Shown: piece by piece, positions 12,656 through 23,040 of the stretch
Layout: the number at the start of each line of letters is the position of its first letter
Position numbering within the stretch: the stretch's first letter is position 1
Assembly (NCBI GenBank): GCA_037833965.1
Contig: AP031353.1
Coordinates: 15,440,501 to 15,504,500 of the forward strand
DNA length: 64,000 nucleotides
From: Marchantia polymorpha subsp. ruderalis
Taxonomy: Eukaryota; Streptophyta; Marchantiopsida; Marchantiales; Marchantiaceae
Direction of reading: 5' to 3'
The notes under the pieces: generated by a model
Databases searched by the model: none
The model's input: only the letters and a program-made list of their open reading frames with translations
Told to the model about the DNA's origin: nothing
Made by a program: the position numbers and the translations under genes

Positions 12656-13544
12656 TGTAACCATCTTTAGTTAGTTAAAACTAAAGTAGAAGTTACTCTA
12701 AATGTTGATATTGATACTTTAACGTGCACTAGTCATAGGTGTCACGTCAGTGATTTGTGCGCTTGGTAGATATAGAGCAGTTGTGCTAGTTAATAGCGCC
12801 ACGTCAACGATCCGTGTGCTTGTTAGGTAAGGATTGAGTGTGTTAGTTGGAAGCGTCATGTCAGCGATCCGTGTGCTTGTTAGGATTATCCGCCACATCA
12901 TCCATCCACTAGGAGTGCTTGTTAGCGTTATCCGCCAAATCATCCATCCATTAGGAGTGGGATCGATAGTGTAAATAAGATTTTATCTCCTTGTACTTGT
13001 TAGAATCAGCTATATAAGGGAGAATAGAACCATTGTTGGTATCTCTTATCTTAAAAGTTTATGTTTCCATGTTCGAGTGAACTTCTCTCTAAACCATAGT
13101 GTTACAATAATATTAGAGCAACCTTGTTTTTTCCTTGATTGAGGATTATCCCTCATGGAATGACAAGTGAGTGATGATTGAGTGCAGTTTTGAGAGTGTA
13201 TAGAGGTTGGCAAAGGTCATTAATCTGCTTGTAGAGAGAGGTGGAAAGGGTAAATTATGGTTTGGTAGATATGAACGGGCTTGACAAGAATCCAAAACCG
13301 CATTAACCAATTCCTAATCTATTCGATATTCACCTTCGTTGCATGGAGAAACATCATTTTCGGATGTACCTTGTGGTTTTTTGGGGTGCAGATTTTATGA
13401 CTAGAATGATGTAGTCGAAAGTGCCACTAATTATTCCAATAAATACTTATGGAGAGACTTGGGATTGTACTATATACATTTTATACTGAATGTTTCATGG
13501 ATTTGAATCGCGAACCAGTCGTTCTGGTTCGGTTCAACACTTAT
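12656..13544 (+). mobile_element. older Ty3/gypsy element, part 1: 5' LTR and leader
   Basis: 5' LTR at 12656-13106, starting TGTAACCATC and ending GTGTTACA, with a CTATATAAGG promoter-like box near 13012. A decayed tRNA-iMet-type primer site follows at about 13109-13119. The leader after it matches the leader of the intact relative at 13964 onward with many substitutions. At 13544 it is cut by that younger family member. Its sequence resumes at 19605 and again at 28493. It is clearly older: the LTR is longer and many positions differ from the younger LTR. Confidence 0.85.
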
Positions 13545-13963
13545 TGTAACCATCTTTAGTTAGTTAGAACTAAAGTAGAGGTTACTCGGAATATGGTTGT
13601 AGATACTTTAGTGTGCACTAGTCATAGCTGCCACATCAGCGATCCGCGCACTTGGTAGGTACAGAGTGGATGTGTTAGTTGACAGTGCCACGTCAGCAAT
13701 CCGTGTGCTTGTAGGTAAGGATTGAGTGTGTTAGTTAGTGTGTTAGTTGGGTGCGCCACGTCAGCAATCCGTGTGCTTGTTAGGGTTATCCGTCACGTCA
13801 TCCATCCACTATGAGTGGGATGGATGGGGGGATTAGATCTTATCACCTTGTACTTGTTGGTGAGAGCTATATAAGGGAGAGGAGAACCATTGTTGGTATC
13901 TCTCATCTTCAGAGTTTACGTTTCTATCTTCGAGTGAACTTCTCTCTAAACCCTAGTGTTACA
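13545..13963 (+). repeat. 5' LTR of the younger gypsy element
   Basis: 419 bp, TGTAACCATC to GTGTTACA, with TG...CA ends. It holds a TATATAAG box at 13868-13875. It also holds three spaced imperfect copies of a CCACGTCAGCAATCCGTG-type motif (about 13630, 13688, 13757), plus a further CACGTCA near 13794. The 3' LTR at 19185-19604 is nearly identical. Confidence 0.95.
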
Positions 13964-13964
13964 A

Positions 13965-13976
13965 TGGTATCAGAGC
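13965..13976 (+). other. primer-binding site (initiator Met tRNA type)
   Basis: TGGTATCAGAGC begins two bases after the 5' LTR end. This is the standard plant primer site complementary to the 3' end of initiator methionine tRNA. Confidence 0.93.
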
Positions 13977-14124
13977 GACCTTGCTCTTTCCTTGAGTGTG
14001 GATTACCCCTCATGGAATAGCAAGTGAGTGATGATGGAGTGTAGTCTTGAGAGTGTATAGAGGCTGGCAGAGGTCATTCATCTGCATGTAGAGAGAGGTG
14101 GAAGGGGGAAATTGTGTTTTTGCA

Positions 14125-14633
14125 GATATGGACGGGATTGACAGGAATCCAGTACCGCACTGGCCAATTCCTAACCTATTCGATATTCACCTTCGTTGCA
14201 TGGAGAAACATCATTTTCGGATGTACCTTGTGGCTTGTTGGGGTGCAAATTTTATGACTAGAGTGATGGAGTCAAGAGTGCCAGTGATTCTTCCAATAGT
14301 TACTTATGGAGAGACTTGGGATTGTACTATATACATTCTATACTGATTGTTTCATGGACTTGAATCGCGAACCACCTGTCCCGGTTCGATTCAGCACTTA
14401 TGTAGAGATTAGAACAGTATATAGACAGAAGAGGATATGGAGAGATTTTCTTGTGAGGAATTATGGAGAGGAGTACTATAGAGCTATGATAGAGTCACCT
14501 GCACCTTTTGTGACTCCTTTGTTGAGAGGTCACATAGTGATTATACTCACTTTGTATTAGAGAGATTGTGAGAAAGCATGGGAACATCAATTGATATGGG
14601 TGAGGTTCTTCAATGCAATCATGGCGGAGATGA
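14125..14633 (+). pseudogene. broken upstream reading frame before gag (unrecognised)
   Basis: Between the primer site and gag, two overlapping frames look protein-coding. One, ending at 14346, includes FDIHLRCMEKHHFRMYLV and MTRVMESRVPVILPIV. The next, ending at 14560, includes DLNREPPVPVRF, WRDFLVRNYGEEYYRAMIES and FVTPLL. The two carry a similar module (aromatic residues, then M-ES-x-P, then a hydrophobic run). The older copy at 19605-19790 keeps the second module and reads through where this copy has a stop at 14558-14560. This suggests one ancestral N-terminal gag-like region, now frameshifted. I do not recognise a family. Confidence 0.45.
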
Positions 14634-15740
14634 AGGTTGAGAAAAGCAATAGTAGATGGGCATACCAAGCAGCAAGCCATGGAAGATAAAATCTTCGCAT
14701 TAGAGAGTGAAAAAGTAGAGAGAGAGAGAGTTGGAGAGATGGAAGTTGAACCTCAAGTTCAAGCTTCCCAAGTTCAGCCAGAACCAACTCCTATTGATGC
14801 AGCAGAGGCAAATAGGAGACGTCTTCAAGAGATTGAAGATCAAGCAAATCTTTTGCTTCGAATGGGAAAATCCTGTAAGGTGGAAGCTTACAAAGGGAGT
14901 AGAGCAATGGGAGTGTTAGAGGGATGGATTATGAGGATGAATATTCATTTATCCCATTTTCATGTTTTTGATTATATTGCAAGAATGTTCATGAGATCTT
15001 ATCTTACGGATAAGGCTCTCACATGGTACACAACATGGGAGAGAATGCTTTCAGAACGAGGTGCTACCATTTCGTGGAGTGGAATGCAAGAAGGACTTCT
15101 GCAAAATTTTCAAGCGGTGGATTCTTTTCAAACTGCAAGAATGAAGTTGTGGGATCTGAAGCAGAAAGGAGGTATTCATGAGTACATTAAAGAATTTCGT
15201 GATCTTCAAGTATATATCATGGATATGAGTGGAGCTGAAGCCTTGGACGTGTTCAAACGAGGCTTGAAAGATCGAATTCGAAAGGAGGTGATGGTAAGCA
15301 ATCCATCTACTGTGAATGAAGCAATCGCAATTGCTCAACGAATTTCAGGTGCTTTTGGTGTCACACACGGTGAACCAGTGAGCAATTTTAGAGATCAATC
15401 TGGTCCAACACCGATGGAGTTGGGAAACCTTCGACGTAGAGAAGGTTTTGCACCAACAAGAGGACCACCACCAAGATTTGGAGGTGAGATTAGGCGACCA
15501 GGAGTTCCAAATTTGCAAGAAGGTTATGCAAATAATGGAATGGTTCGAGGAGGAGCTGGAGTTCGTGACAATCGCCAATGCTATGCATGTGGACGAATGG
15601 GTCACATAGCCAAGTTTTGTCGAGTTCGGCCGACATAACAAGGAGGACGGCCCATGTAGCGACGACCGTTCAACAATATGGAGGGGATAGAGTATGAAGA
15701 GGTGGAGGAAGCAGTTTCGGGAAACGAAGATCACCAGTAA
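14634..15740 (+). pseudogene. gag: gag-like frame of the younger gypsy element, with internal stops
   Basis: Structural (capsid/nucleocapsid) frame, open from 14634 with the first ATG at 14679. It has a coiled-coil-prone N-terminus, a retrotransposon gag core (MRSYLTDKALTWYTTWERM, then QNFQAVDSFQTARMKLWDLK), and a CCHC zinc knuckle CYACGRMGHIAKFC at 15579-15620. The family frame appears to run to TAA at 15738-15740, because the older copy has sense codons where this one has TAA (15636-15638) and TAG (15657-15659). Both stops lie upstream of the probable frameshift site and would prevent pol synthesis. The N-terminal connection to the upstream frame is also broken. Confidence 0.8.
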
Positions 15741-18700
15741 TCTTGCCTCGCGGCCTTACTGGTTCTACAAAGCGAAGAAAAGGCGAGGTTGGAAGAAGGC
15801 AATGGTTGGGAGCTCATGGAAGGAGTAAGAAGCAAGCTCAACTCATTGTCACTGATGGTTTCATGGAAGGACACAAGGTGAGAGTTTTAATTGATCTTGG
15901 AGCAACTGAGAATTTTCTATCAAGAAGTGTTGCTATGAAGTTAGGTTTGATGTTGATGAAGGACGTGAGTGAAGAAGTTGAATTGCCAAACGGGCAAACT
16001 GAAGTGATAGAAACACTTCCACGGAGTGTAGAATTATCCATCGGTAGATACAAGGAGAGCATTGAATGGAGAGTAATTCGTTTAGCTCGATATGATGTCA
16101 TCCTTGGAATGCCATGGATGGAACAATATAATCCGAAGGTAGATTGGAGAAGAAAAGTGATTACAAGTAGTGGATGGAAGATCTATGGAGATAGAATTAG
16201 ATCTCAGAATAGGAATTTACCCCTCTTTGTGATGGGTACAGCATCCATTTCTAGAGATGATGTATGTTTTCTTGAACTTATAAGAGATATTGGGTCCATG
16301 GACAAACCTTACATCCCGGAGTCCTTGAACGACATTTTTATGGAGTATAAAGATGTTTTTCCAGATGATCTACCTGCAGGATTACCACCAAAAAGGCGAG
16401 TAGATCACAAGATTGAGGTGATACCTGGAAGTACACCAACTTGCAAAGCTCCATATCGTTTGGCTCCAAATGAATTGGAAGAATGCAAAGCTCAAGTGGA
16501 GGAGATGTTGAGCAAGGGATTCATTCAACCAAGTGTTTCACCTTATGGAGCTCCAGTACTCTTTGTGAAGAAGAAGGATGGATCCATGAGACTATGTATC
16601 GATTATCGCGGGTTGAATCAGCAAACGGTGAAAAACAAATATCCATTACCTCGTATGGATGATTTGTTTGATCAACTTCAAGGAGCGAAGTACTTCACCA
16701 AGCTAGATTTGAGAAGCGGCTACAATCAAATTCGAATTGCAGATGAAGATGTTCACAAGACAGCTTTTCGTACTAGGTATGGACACTTTGAGTATCTGGT
16801 GATGCCTTTTGGTCTCACTAATGCACCAGCTACATTCATGGGATTGATGAACGATATCTTTCGCCCTTATCTAGATAAATCTGTCATTGTTTTTCTAGAT
16901 GATATATTGGTGTATAGCAAAACTTTGAGTGATCATAGAAGTCATTTACGAGAGGTACTTCAAGTTTTAAGAGACAATCAATTGTATGCCAAAGCTTCAA
17001 AATGTGAATTTGGCAAGTCAGAAGTAGATTACTTGGGTCATAGAGTTACAGCTACAGGAATCCAAGTGATGAGTGAGAAGATAGATGCCATTCAGAAATG
17101 GATAGCATCTGAGGATCAAACTCAATTGAAAAGTTTTCTAGGGCTCACTGGATTCTATCGTAGATTTGTGAAAGGTTTTGCTCGACTAGCTCAGGCCTTG
17201 ACTTCCATGTTAGGGAAAGGTCAAAAGTGGAGATGGGGAACAGCTCAAGAGTTAGCTTTTCAAGCATTGAAAGATGCTTTGTTACACGCACCTATTCTCA
17301 AGTGGTATGATCCTAACCGTTCTATCAAGTTGGCCACTGACGCATCAGGTACAACAGTAGGTGGCATACTTCAACAAGAATGGGAGGATGGATGGCATCC
17401 AGTTGCTTTCTATTCTCGAAAGTTGGTGGCGGCGGAACAAAATTATCACACGACAGAACGAGAGGAGTTAGCTATCGTGTTGGCAACCAAACATTGGAAG
17501 CATTATTTGGGTGACAAGGAGTTTGTGGTGGAGACTGATCATAAACCCTTGGTTTATTTGGAAACTCAGAAGGATCTGTCCAAACGACAAATTCGATGGG
17601 CAGAGTGGCGTCAACGCTTCAACATGAAGATTGTGTACGTGGAGGGAAAGAAGCAACTTGCAGATGCTCTCACACGCATGCCTTGTTTGAATCATGTTGC
17701 AGAAGTGAAAATTCAGGCGGATTGGTGGAGCAAGATGTCACAAGCCACAAAGGAGGATGAAGAGATCACTCGGGCACTACAAACTGGAAAGGCAGAGAAA
17801 TCTCGAGGTTTGGCGTTTTACAATCAGCGTATATGGATTCCACAAGATCACGATTTGCGCACAATGATTTTGGCAGAAAGTCATGATACAGCCATTGCAG
17901 GTCATGTGGGAGTGGAGAAAACCATGGAGAGTATACAACGAGTGTACTATTGGCCCAAAATACGTGAGGATGTGGAGTCTTATGTTCGAAGTTGTGTTGC
18001 TTGTCAACAAAACAAGGCAAGTAATCAAAAACCAGCGGGTCTATTACAGCCTCTTCCTATTCCCGAACAGCGGTGGGAACATGTCACCATGGATCTTGTA
18101 TGTGAGTTACCAAGGACTTCGTTAGGACATGATTCAGTGGTGGTTTTTGTGGACAAATTGAGCAAGATGATTCACATCAGGCCAACCACAAAAACAGTAA
18201 CAGCTCCACAACTAGCTCAATTGTATCTAGATGCAGTTTTTGTAAATCATGGCTTAAGCAAAGTGTTAATCACGGATAGAGGTACTCACTTCACTAGTTT
18301 ATTTTGGAAAACTTTGTTTAGTTTTCTCAAAACAAAACTAGCAATGTCAACGGCCTATCATCCTCAAACTGATGGACAAACTGAGAGGGCAAATAGACGC
18401 ATAGAGGATATGCTACGAGCCTTCACATTAGAAGAGCAAGAAGAGTGGGACAACCTTTTGCCACTTGTGGAATTTGCATATAACAATTCTGTTAATGCAT
18501 CCACAAAAGTGTCTCCATTTTTTCTTATGTATGGAGCTCATCCGATCACTCCTTCAAGTTTGATGAGACTTCCCAAAGGAGAGGAGTTTTCGACCAAAGT
18601 TGCAGCCGTCAACGAATTCGTGGAGCATATTCACCGAGGACTACATCAGGCCAAGGAGAAGTTGGTGATAGCTCAAAATCGGCAAAAGCAGCATGCCGAT

Positions 18701-19171
18701 GCTCATCGTAGAGAAGTGATTTTTGAGGTTGGAGATCATGTTTGGTTATCTACAACGAATTTGTCTCTTGTAGGAACACCAAAGTTAAACCCTAGGTTCA
18801 TTGGTCCATTTTTGGTTTTGAAGCGTGTTGGTGAAGTGTCATACAAGTTGGAACTTCCGTCACATATGAAAATACATCCAGTATTTCATGTGTCACGATT
18901 GCGAAAACATGTACCACGACCAAAACAATTCACCAACCAACCAGCACCACCTCCTCTTCCAACCTTGATAGCAGATCATGAGGAGTTTGAGGTAGAAAAG
19001 ATACTCAAGAAACGAATTCGAGGTCATAAATATCCCAAAGTAGAGTATTTAATTCAATGGAAAGTCTATCCATCGTATGAATCAACTTGGGAACCAGCTA
19101 AAAATTTAGCAAATGCACCTTTGATAGTTCAGGAGTTTGAACGTATGTGCAACGAGGACGTTGCATCTTAA
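15698..19171 (+). CDS. pol: Ty3/gypsy pol polyprotein with chromodomain
   Basis: Replication and integration polyprotein. The frame opens at 15698 without an obvious ATG and ends TAA at 19169-19171. Counting from the TTG at 15743 (1142 residues), the protease motif is [13 protein letters not shown] at 48-60, with D-L-G in place of D-S/T-G. Reverse transcriptase spans about 205-400, with [10 protein letters not shown] (D322) and VFLDDILVY (D386, D387). RNase H spans about 525-645, with ATDAS (D533). The integrase zinc finger uses H714, H721, C751 and C754, and its core has D784, D845 and E881 ([12 protein letters not shown]). A chromodomain occupies about 1081-1130 ([21 protein letters not shown]); such domains direct integration to marked chromatin. 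No stop interrupts it, but the protease change should disable processing. Confidence 0.9.
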   Translation, partial: RGGGSSFGKRRSPVILPRGLTGSTKRRKGEVGRRQWLGAHGRSKKQAQLIVTDGFMEGHKVRVLIDLGATENFLSRSVAMKLGLMLMKDVSEEVELPNGQTEVIETLPRSVELSIGRYKESIEWRVIRLARYDVILGMPWMEQYNPKVDWRRKVITSSGWKIYGDRIRSQNRNLPLFVMGTASISRDDVCFLELIRDIGSMDKPYIPESLNDIFMEYKDVFPDDLPAGLPPKRRVDHKIEVIPGSTPTCKAPYRLAPNELEECKAQVEEMLSKGFIQPSVSPYGAPVLFVKKKDGSMRLCIDYRGLNQQTVKNKYPLPRMDDLFDQLQGAKYFTKLDLRSGYNQIRIADEDVHKTAFRTRYGHFEYLVMPFGLTNAPATFMGLMNDIFRPYLDKSVIVFLDDILVYSKTLSDHRSHLREVLQVLRDNQLYAKASKCEFGKSEVDYLGHRVTATGIQVMSEKIDAIQKWIASEDQTQLKSFLGLTGFYRRFVKGFARLAQALTSMLGKGQKWRWGTAQELAFQALKDALLHAPILKWYDPNRSIKLATDASGTTVGGILQQEWEDGWHPVAFYSRKLVAAEQNYHTTEREELAIVLATKHWKHYLGDKEFVVETDHKPLVYLETQKDLSKRQIRWAEWRQRFNMKIVYVEGKKQLADALTRMPCLNHVAEVKIQADWWSKMSQATKEDEEITRALQTGKAEKSRGLAFYNQRIWIPQDHDLRTMILAESHDTAIAGHVGVEKTMESIQRVYYWPKIREDVESYVRSCVACQQNKASNQKPAGLLQPLPIPEQRWEHVTMDLVCELPRTSLGHDSVVVFVDKLSKMIHIRPTTKTVTAPQLAQLYLDAVFVNHGLSKVLITDRGTHFTSLFWKTLFSFLKTKLAMSTAYHPQTDGQTERANRRIEDMLRAFTLEEQEEWDNLLPLVEFAYNNSVNASTKVSPFFLMYGAHPITPSSLMRLPKGEEFSTKVAAVNEFVEHIHRGLHQAKEKLVIAQNRQKQHADAHRREVIFEVGDHVWLSTTNLSLVGTPKLNPRFIGPFLVLKRVGEVSYKLELPSHMKIHPVFHVSRLRKHVPRPKQFTNQPAPPPLPTLIADHEEFEVEKILKKRIRGHKYPKVEYLIQWKVYPSYESTWEPAKNLANAPLIVQEFERMCNEDVAS
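15719..15763 (+). promoter_or_regulatory. putative programmed -1 ribosomal frameshift signal
   Basis: GGGAAAC at 15719-15725 fits the X XXY YYZ rule, and its gag-frame codons are GGA AAC. After a 7-nt spacer comes ACCAGTAA (15733-15740), which pairs perfectly with TTACTGGT (15756-15763) across a 15-nt loop. The gag-frame stop is inside the first arm. The pol frame is exactly -1 to gag and is open from 15698. The heptamer and its phase are kept in the older copy (about 20930-20936), although that copy's stem has decayed. Confidence 0.65.
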
Positions 19172-19182
19172 AAGGAGGGAGG
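19170..19182 (+). other. polypurine tract
   Basis: AAAAGGAGGGAGG overlaps the pol stop codon and lies two bases before the 3' LTR, where plus-strand DNA synthesis would be primed. Confidence 0.9.
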
Positions 19183-19184
19183 TT

Positions 19185-19604
19185 TGTAACCATCTTTAGT
19201 TAGTTAGAACTAAAGTAGAGGTTACTCGGAATATTGTTGTAGATACTTTAGTGTGCACTAGTCATAGCTGCCACATCAGCGATCCGCGCACTTGGTAGGT
19301 ACAGAGTGGATGTGTTAGTTGACAGTGCCACGTCAGCAATCCGTGTGCTTATAGGTAAGGATTGAGTGTGTTAGTTAGTGTGTTAGTTGGGTGCGCCACG
19401 TCAGCAATCCGTGTGCTTGTTAGGGTTATCCGTCACGTCATCCATCCACTATGAGTGGGATGGATGGGGGGGATTAGATCTTATCACCTTGTACTTGTTG
19501 GTGAGAGCTATATAAGGGAGAGGAGAACCATTGTTGGTATCTCTCATCTTCACAGTTTACGTTTCTATCTTCGAGTGAACTTCTCTCTAAACCCTAGTGT
19601 TACA
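19185..19604 (+). repeat. 3' LTR of the younger gypsy element
   Basis: 420 bp, nearly identical to 13545-13963. I count three substitutions and one extra G in the G-run. It is followed directly by the target duplication CTTAT. Confidence 0.95.
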
Positions 19605-21397
19605 CTTATATAGAGATGTAGTATGCAGAAAGAAGAAATTGTGAAGAGATTTAGTTGTGAGGAATTATTTAAAAGAATACTATAGAGCTGTGATAGAATC
19701 ACTTAAACCTTCTGTGACTTCTTTTTTGAGAGATCACATAATGATTATAGACACTTTGTATTATAGTGAGTGTGAAAAAGCATGAAGACATCAATCTATA
19801 TGGGTGAGGTTCACACAATCATAATGAAGATAAAGAGTTTGAGAAAAGTGATACTAGATGAGCATACCAAGCAGCAAGCTATGGAAAATAAAATCTTTGC
19901 ATTGGAGAGTGAGAAAGTAGAGAGAGAAAGAGTTGGAGAGATGGAAGTTGAACCTCAAGTTCAAGCTTCCTAAGTTCAACCAGAACCAATTCTTATTGAC
20001 ACAGCGGAGGCAAATATGAGACGTCTTCAAGAGATTGAAGATCAAGCAAATTTTTTGCTTCGAATGAAAAAATTTTGTAAAGTGGAAATTTACAAAGAAA
20101 GTAGAACGATGAGAGTGTTAGAGTGATGAATAATGATGATATATATTCATTTATCCCATTTTCATGTTTTTGATTACATTGCAAGATTGTTCATGAGATC
20201 TTATCTTACGGATAATACTATCACATGATACACAACATGGAAGAATATGATTTCAATACAAGGTGCTATCATTTCATGGAATGAAATGCAGGAAGTATTT
20301 ATGCAAAATTTTCAAGCATTAGACTTTCTTCAAACTACAAGAATGAAGTTGTGGGATTTCAAAGAGAAAGGATGTATCCATGAAAACATTGAAGAATTTT
20401 GTGATCTTCAAGTATTTATCATGAATATGAATGGAACAGAATCCTTAGACGTGTTCAAACAAGGCTTGAACGATCAAATTCCATCAAATTTGAAAAGAGT
20501 TGATGGAAAGCAACCCATCCATTTAGAGCGAAGCAATCGCAATTGCTCAACGAAATTTGGCTGCTTTTGGTGTCACACATGGTGAACCAGTAAGGAATTT
20601 TTGAGATTCATTTGGTCCAACACCGATGAAGTTGAATATCCTTTGACATAGAGAAGGTTTTGCACCAACAAGAATATCACAACCAAGATTTGAAGGTGAC
20701 ATTCGGCTACCACAGTTCAAAATTTGCAAGAAGTTTATACAAATAACGGAATGATTTGGGAAGAAGCTAGAGTTTGTGATAATCGTCAATGTTATGCACG
20801 TGGACAAATGGGTCACATTGTTAAGTTTTCTGAATTCGACCGGCACCTCAAGGAGGACGGTCCATACAACGACAATTAATCAACAACATGAAGGGGATTG
20901 AGTATGAAAAGGTTAGGAAGAAGTTTCGGGAAACGAAGATCATCTATAAACTTGCCTCGTGGCCTTACTGGTTCTACAAAGCAAAGAAAAGGCAAGGTTA
21001 GGAAGAACACAATGGTTGGGAGCTCATTGAAGAAGTAAGAAGGAAGCTCAACTCATTCACACTGATGGTTTGATGGAAGAACACAAAGTGAGAGTTCTAA
21101 TTGATTCCGGAGCAAAAGAGAATTTTCTATTGAGGAGTGTTGCTATGAAGTTAGGTTTGATGTTGATGAAGTACGTGAGTGATGAAATTGAATTGCCAAA
21201 CGGGTAAATTGAAATGATAGAAACACTACCACGGAGTGTAAAATTATCCATAGGTAGATACAAGGAGAGCATTGAATGAAGAGTAATTTGTTTAGCTCGA
21301 TATGATGTCATCCTTGGAATGCCATGGATGGAGCAATATAATTCGGAGGTAGAGTGGAAAAAAAAAGTGATTACGAGTAGTGGTTAGAAGATCTATG
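19605..21397 (+). mobile_element. gag: older gypsy element, part 2: gag and protease region
   Basis: Continues the old copy from the point where the younger element landed. It matches 14395-16180 of the younger element with frequent stops and small indels. Recognisable remains are the gag N-terminus (MKIKSLRKVILDEHTKQQAM, 19824), a capsid core around 20250-20500, a decayed zinc knuckle near 20790, the GGGAAAC heptamer, and a protease motif at about 21097-21120. That motif here keeps GAT TCC GGA, that is D-S-G. It is interrupted at 21397 by the copia element. Confidence 0.85.
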
Positions 21398-21706
21398 TGT
21401 TATGATAACTCTTAGGTCTCTCCTAACTCTATATAGCTTAACCTTAGTTAGGTACTAGCTTAGATTAGGGTTGCTTGCTATACAGGTGAGCTTGTGTGAG
21501 CTCACTAGGAGAGAGATAGAACACTCGTTGTGTATGAATGCTTCAGGGAGAACATGAGAGCTTGGAGAGCAAAGACTCGGTACGGTTATGGCTTATAGTC
21601 TTAGTAAAGTTCTCATGGTTCTCGTGGACGTAGCCTTAGTGTAGGTGAACCACGTTATCTCTTGGTTTCGACTTCTCTCGTGTGTGTATGTCTTCTATGT
21701 TTAACA
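21398..21706 (+). repeat. 5' LTR of the copia element
   Basis: 309 bp, TGTTATGATAAC to TTTAACA. It is followed two bases later by a primer site TGGTATTAGAGT (21709-21720), one change from the initiator Met tRNA consensus. Confidence 0.9.
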
Positions 21707-23040
21707 AATGGTATTAGAGTCCACCTGGGAGGTGACGGGTTTGTGAGTGCTCGTGCGAGCAGTTAGTTGACGATTTGAGATTTTCTCGGAGTTTCATCGC
21801 ATGGATATGAGAAAATCTTGGATTATCGAAGAGCTTAAGTCGAGAGCGTTCTAACGGTACCTGAACAAGATTGATCGGAGCTCGGAGCGCGGAGTAATTG
21901 AGATTAGGGTTTTTTCGACAATTTCATGGTAGAATGTTTCAAGATTTTACTGACGGTTTTATCTGTGAAATTTCCGAAATTGATTTCTTGATTTCGGAGG
22001 AGTTACGGTGCGTGTGAACCTGCAAGGTTGTGTGTGAAATGTAGATCAAGGCAAGCCAATCGCATTGGCGCAAGATTTGTCAAGTTTTGACTTGCGGGTG
22101 GAAAGTTACGAGCCAAAAACGATTTCTGGAGTTTCTGCCGACTATGGACATTTAGGGCCGGCCTCAAACTCATTTTTCGTTGTGACATTTGTTTCGTGAG
22201 GAAAAGCGGTACGAAAAGTAGAGCAACTGAGACATAGAGCCGGCGCGATCAATTTGCAACCGAAATTGTAGTCTAGGGCGAACGGGGGATCGAGATGCGA
22301 GTCGAGGTACTTTTCTGATGGGTCTGAAATCCCTAACAGGCCTGTCGTAGTGACAAAAAGCAAATTCGGCTACATTCTCGAAGTTCTTGTTCTGTCTTTG
22401 GAGAAAGCCCTAAACCTTTTTTTCTTTAGATAAAAGTTGAATCCCCCCCTTTTCACTTCGTTTTACTTTCCCTTGTAATACCTAAAACTTGAATTCGGGA
22501 AAATTTCCGAATTTAGACCCTGGCCCTGTCTGGGCCCTGTGACATGGCCTTACGCCCCCTGTCATGGAATCTTTCAAAAAGATTCCAAAAACAGAACGTC
22601 ATATTCTTGCCATTGACGGTGGATTTGGAGGGGCATTCGGTGCCCTTTTTGGCCAAACTTTTTTGTGCGCATTCGTGACAAAGTTAGCACGCGTAAGTTC
22701 TAGCCATCTCTGAAGGTCCTTGGAAAATATTATTTCCACTTTCAAGATTCTCCGGGGAGGTCAAAACGGGGGGGGGGGGAAATTACTTTTTGGCAGTTTT
22801 GACCCCCCACCTTGATGGTAAATATGTTTTCACTCGAAGTTTGGTTTTGCAAATTGATTGAAGTTTGGGAAAGGTTATCTTGTGGGCTTTGTTCAAGTGA
22901 TCCTGAATTTTCTCTTGGAGTTCATTCTTGAGGGTAATTTTCCACATTTACTTGTATATACCAATGGGGAGATAGTTCAAAGAACCATATTGGCATTGAA
23001 ATAGCACTGTAGGAAGGCCAAGAGACTAGGCGAGGCATCA

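Larger units (their letters stand above)
13545..19604 (+). mobile_element. younger Ty3/gypsy chromovirus, structurally complete
   Basis: Complete LTR retrotransposon of 6060 bp: two LTRs, a primer-binding site, gag-like and pol frames with a C-terminal chromodomain, and a polypurine tract. It is flanked by a 5-bp target duplication CTTAT (13540-13544 and 19605-19609). The order protease, reverse transcriptase, RNase H, integrase, chromodomain identifies the chromovirus branch of Ty3/gypsy. The LTRs differ by three substitutions and one inserted G over about 420 bases, so the insertion is recent. It inserted into an older copy of its own family. The coding part is defective despite the youth (see gag and pol entries). 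Confidence 0.95.

Noticed and set aside
12719..12943. Repetitive 74-codon minus-strand frame
   Set aside because: Reading of the tandem motifs in the gypsy LTR, not a gene.
13620..13800. Regularly spaced repeats reminiscent of a CRISPR array
   Set aside because: Imperfect, irregularly spaced motifs inside an LTR of a plant retrotransposon.
14375..14395. Sequence resembling a tRNA T-arm (GGTTCGATTC)
   Set aside because: It lies in a coding-like leader frame of the gypsy element and no acceptor or anticodon arms flank it. No tRNA gene was found in the window.
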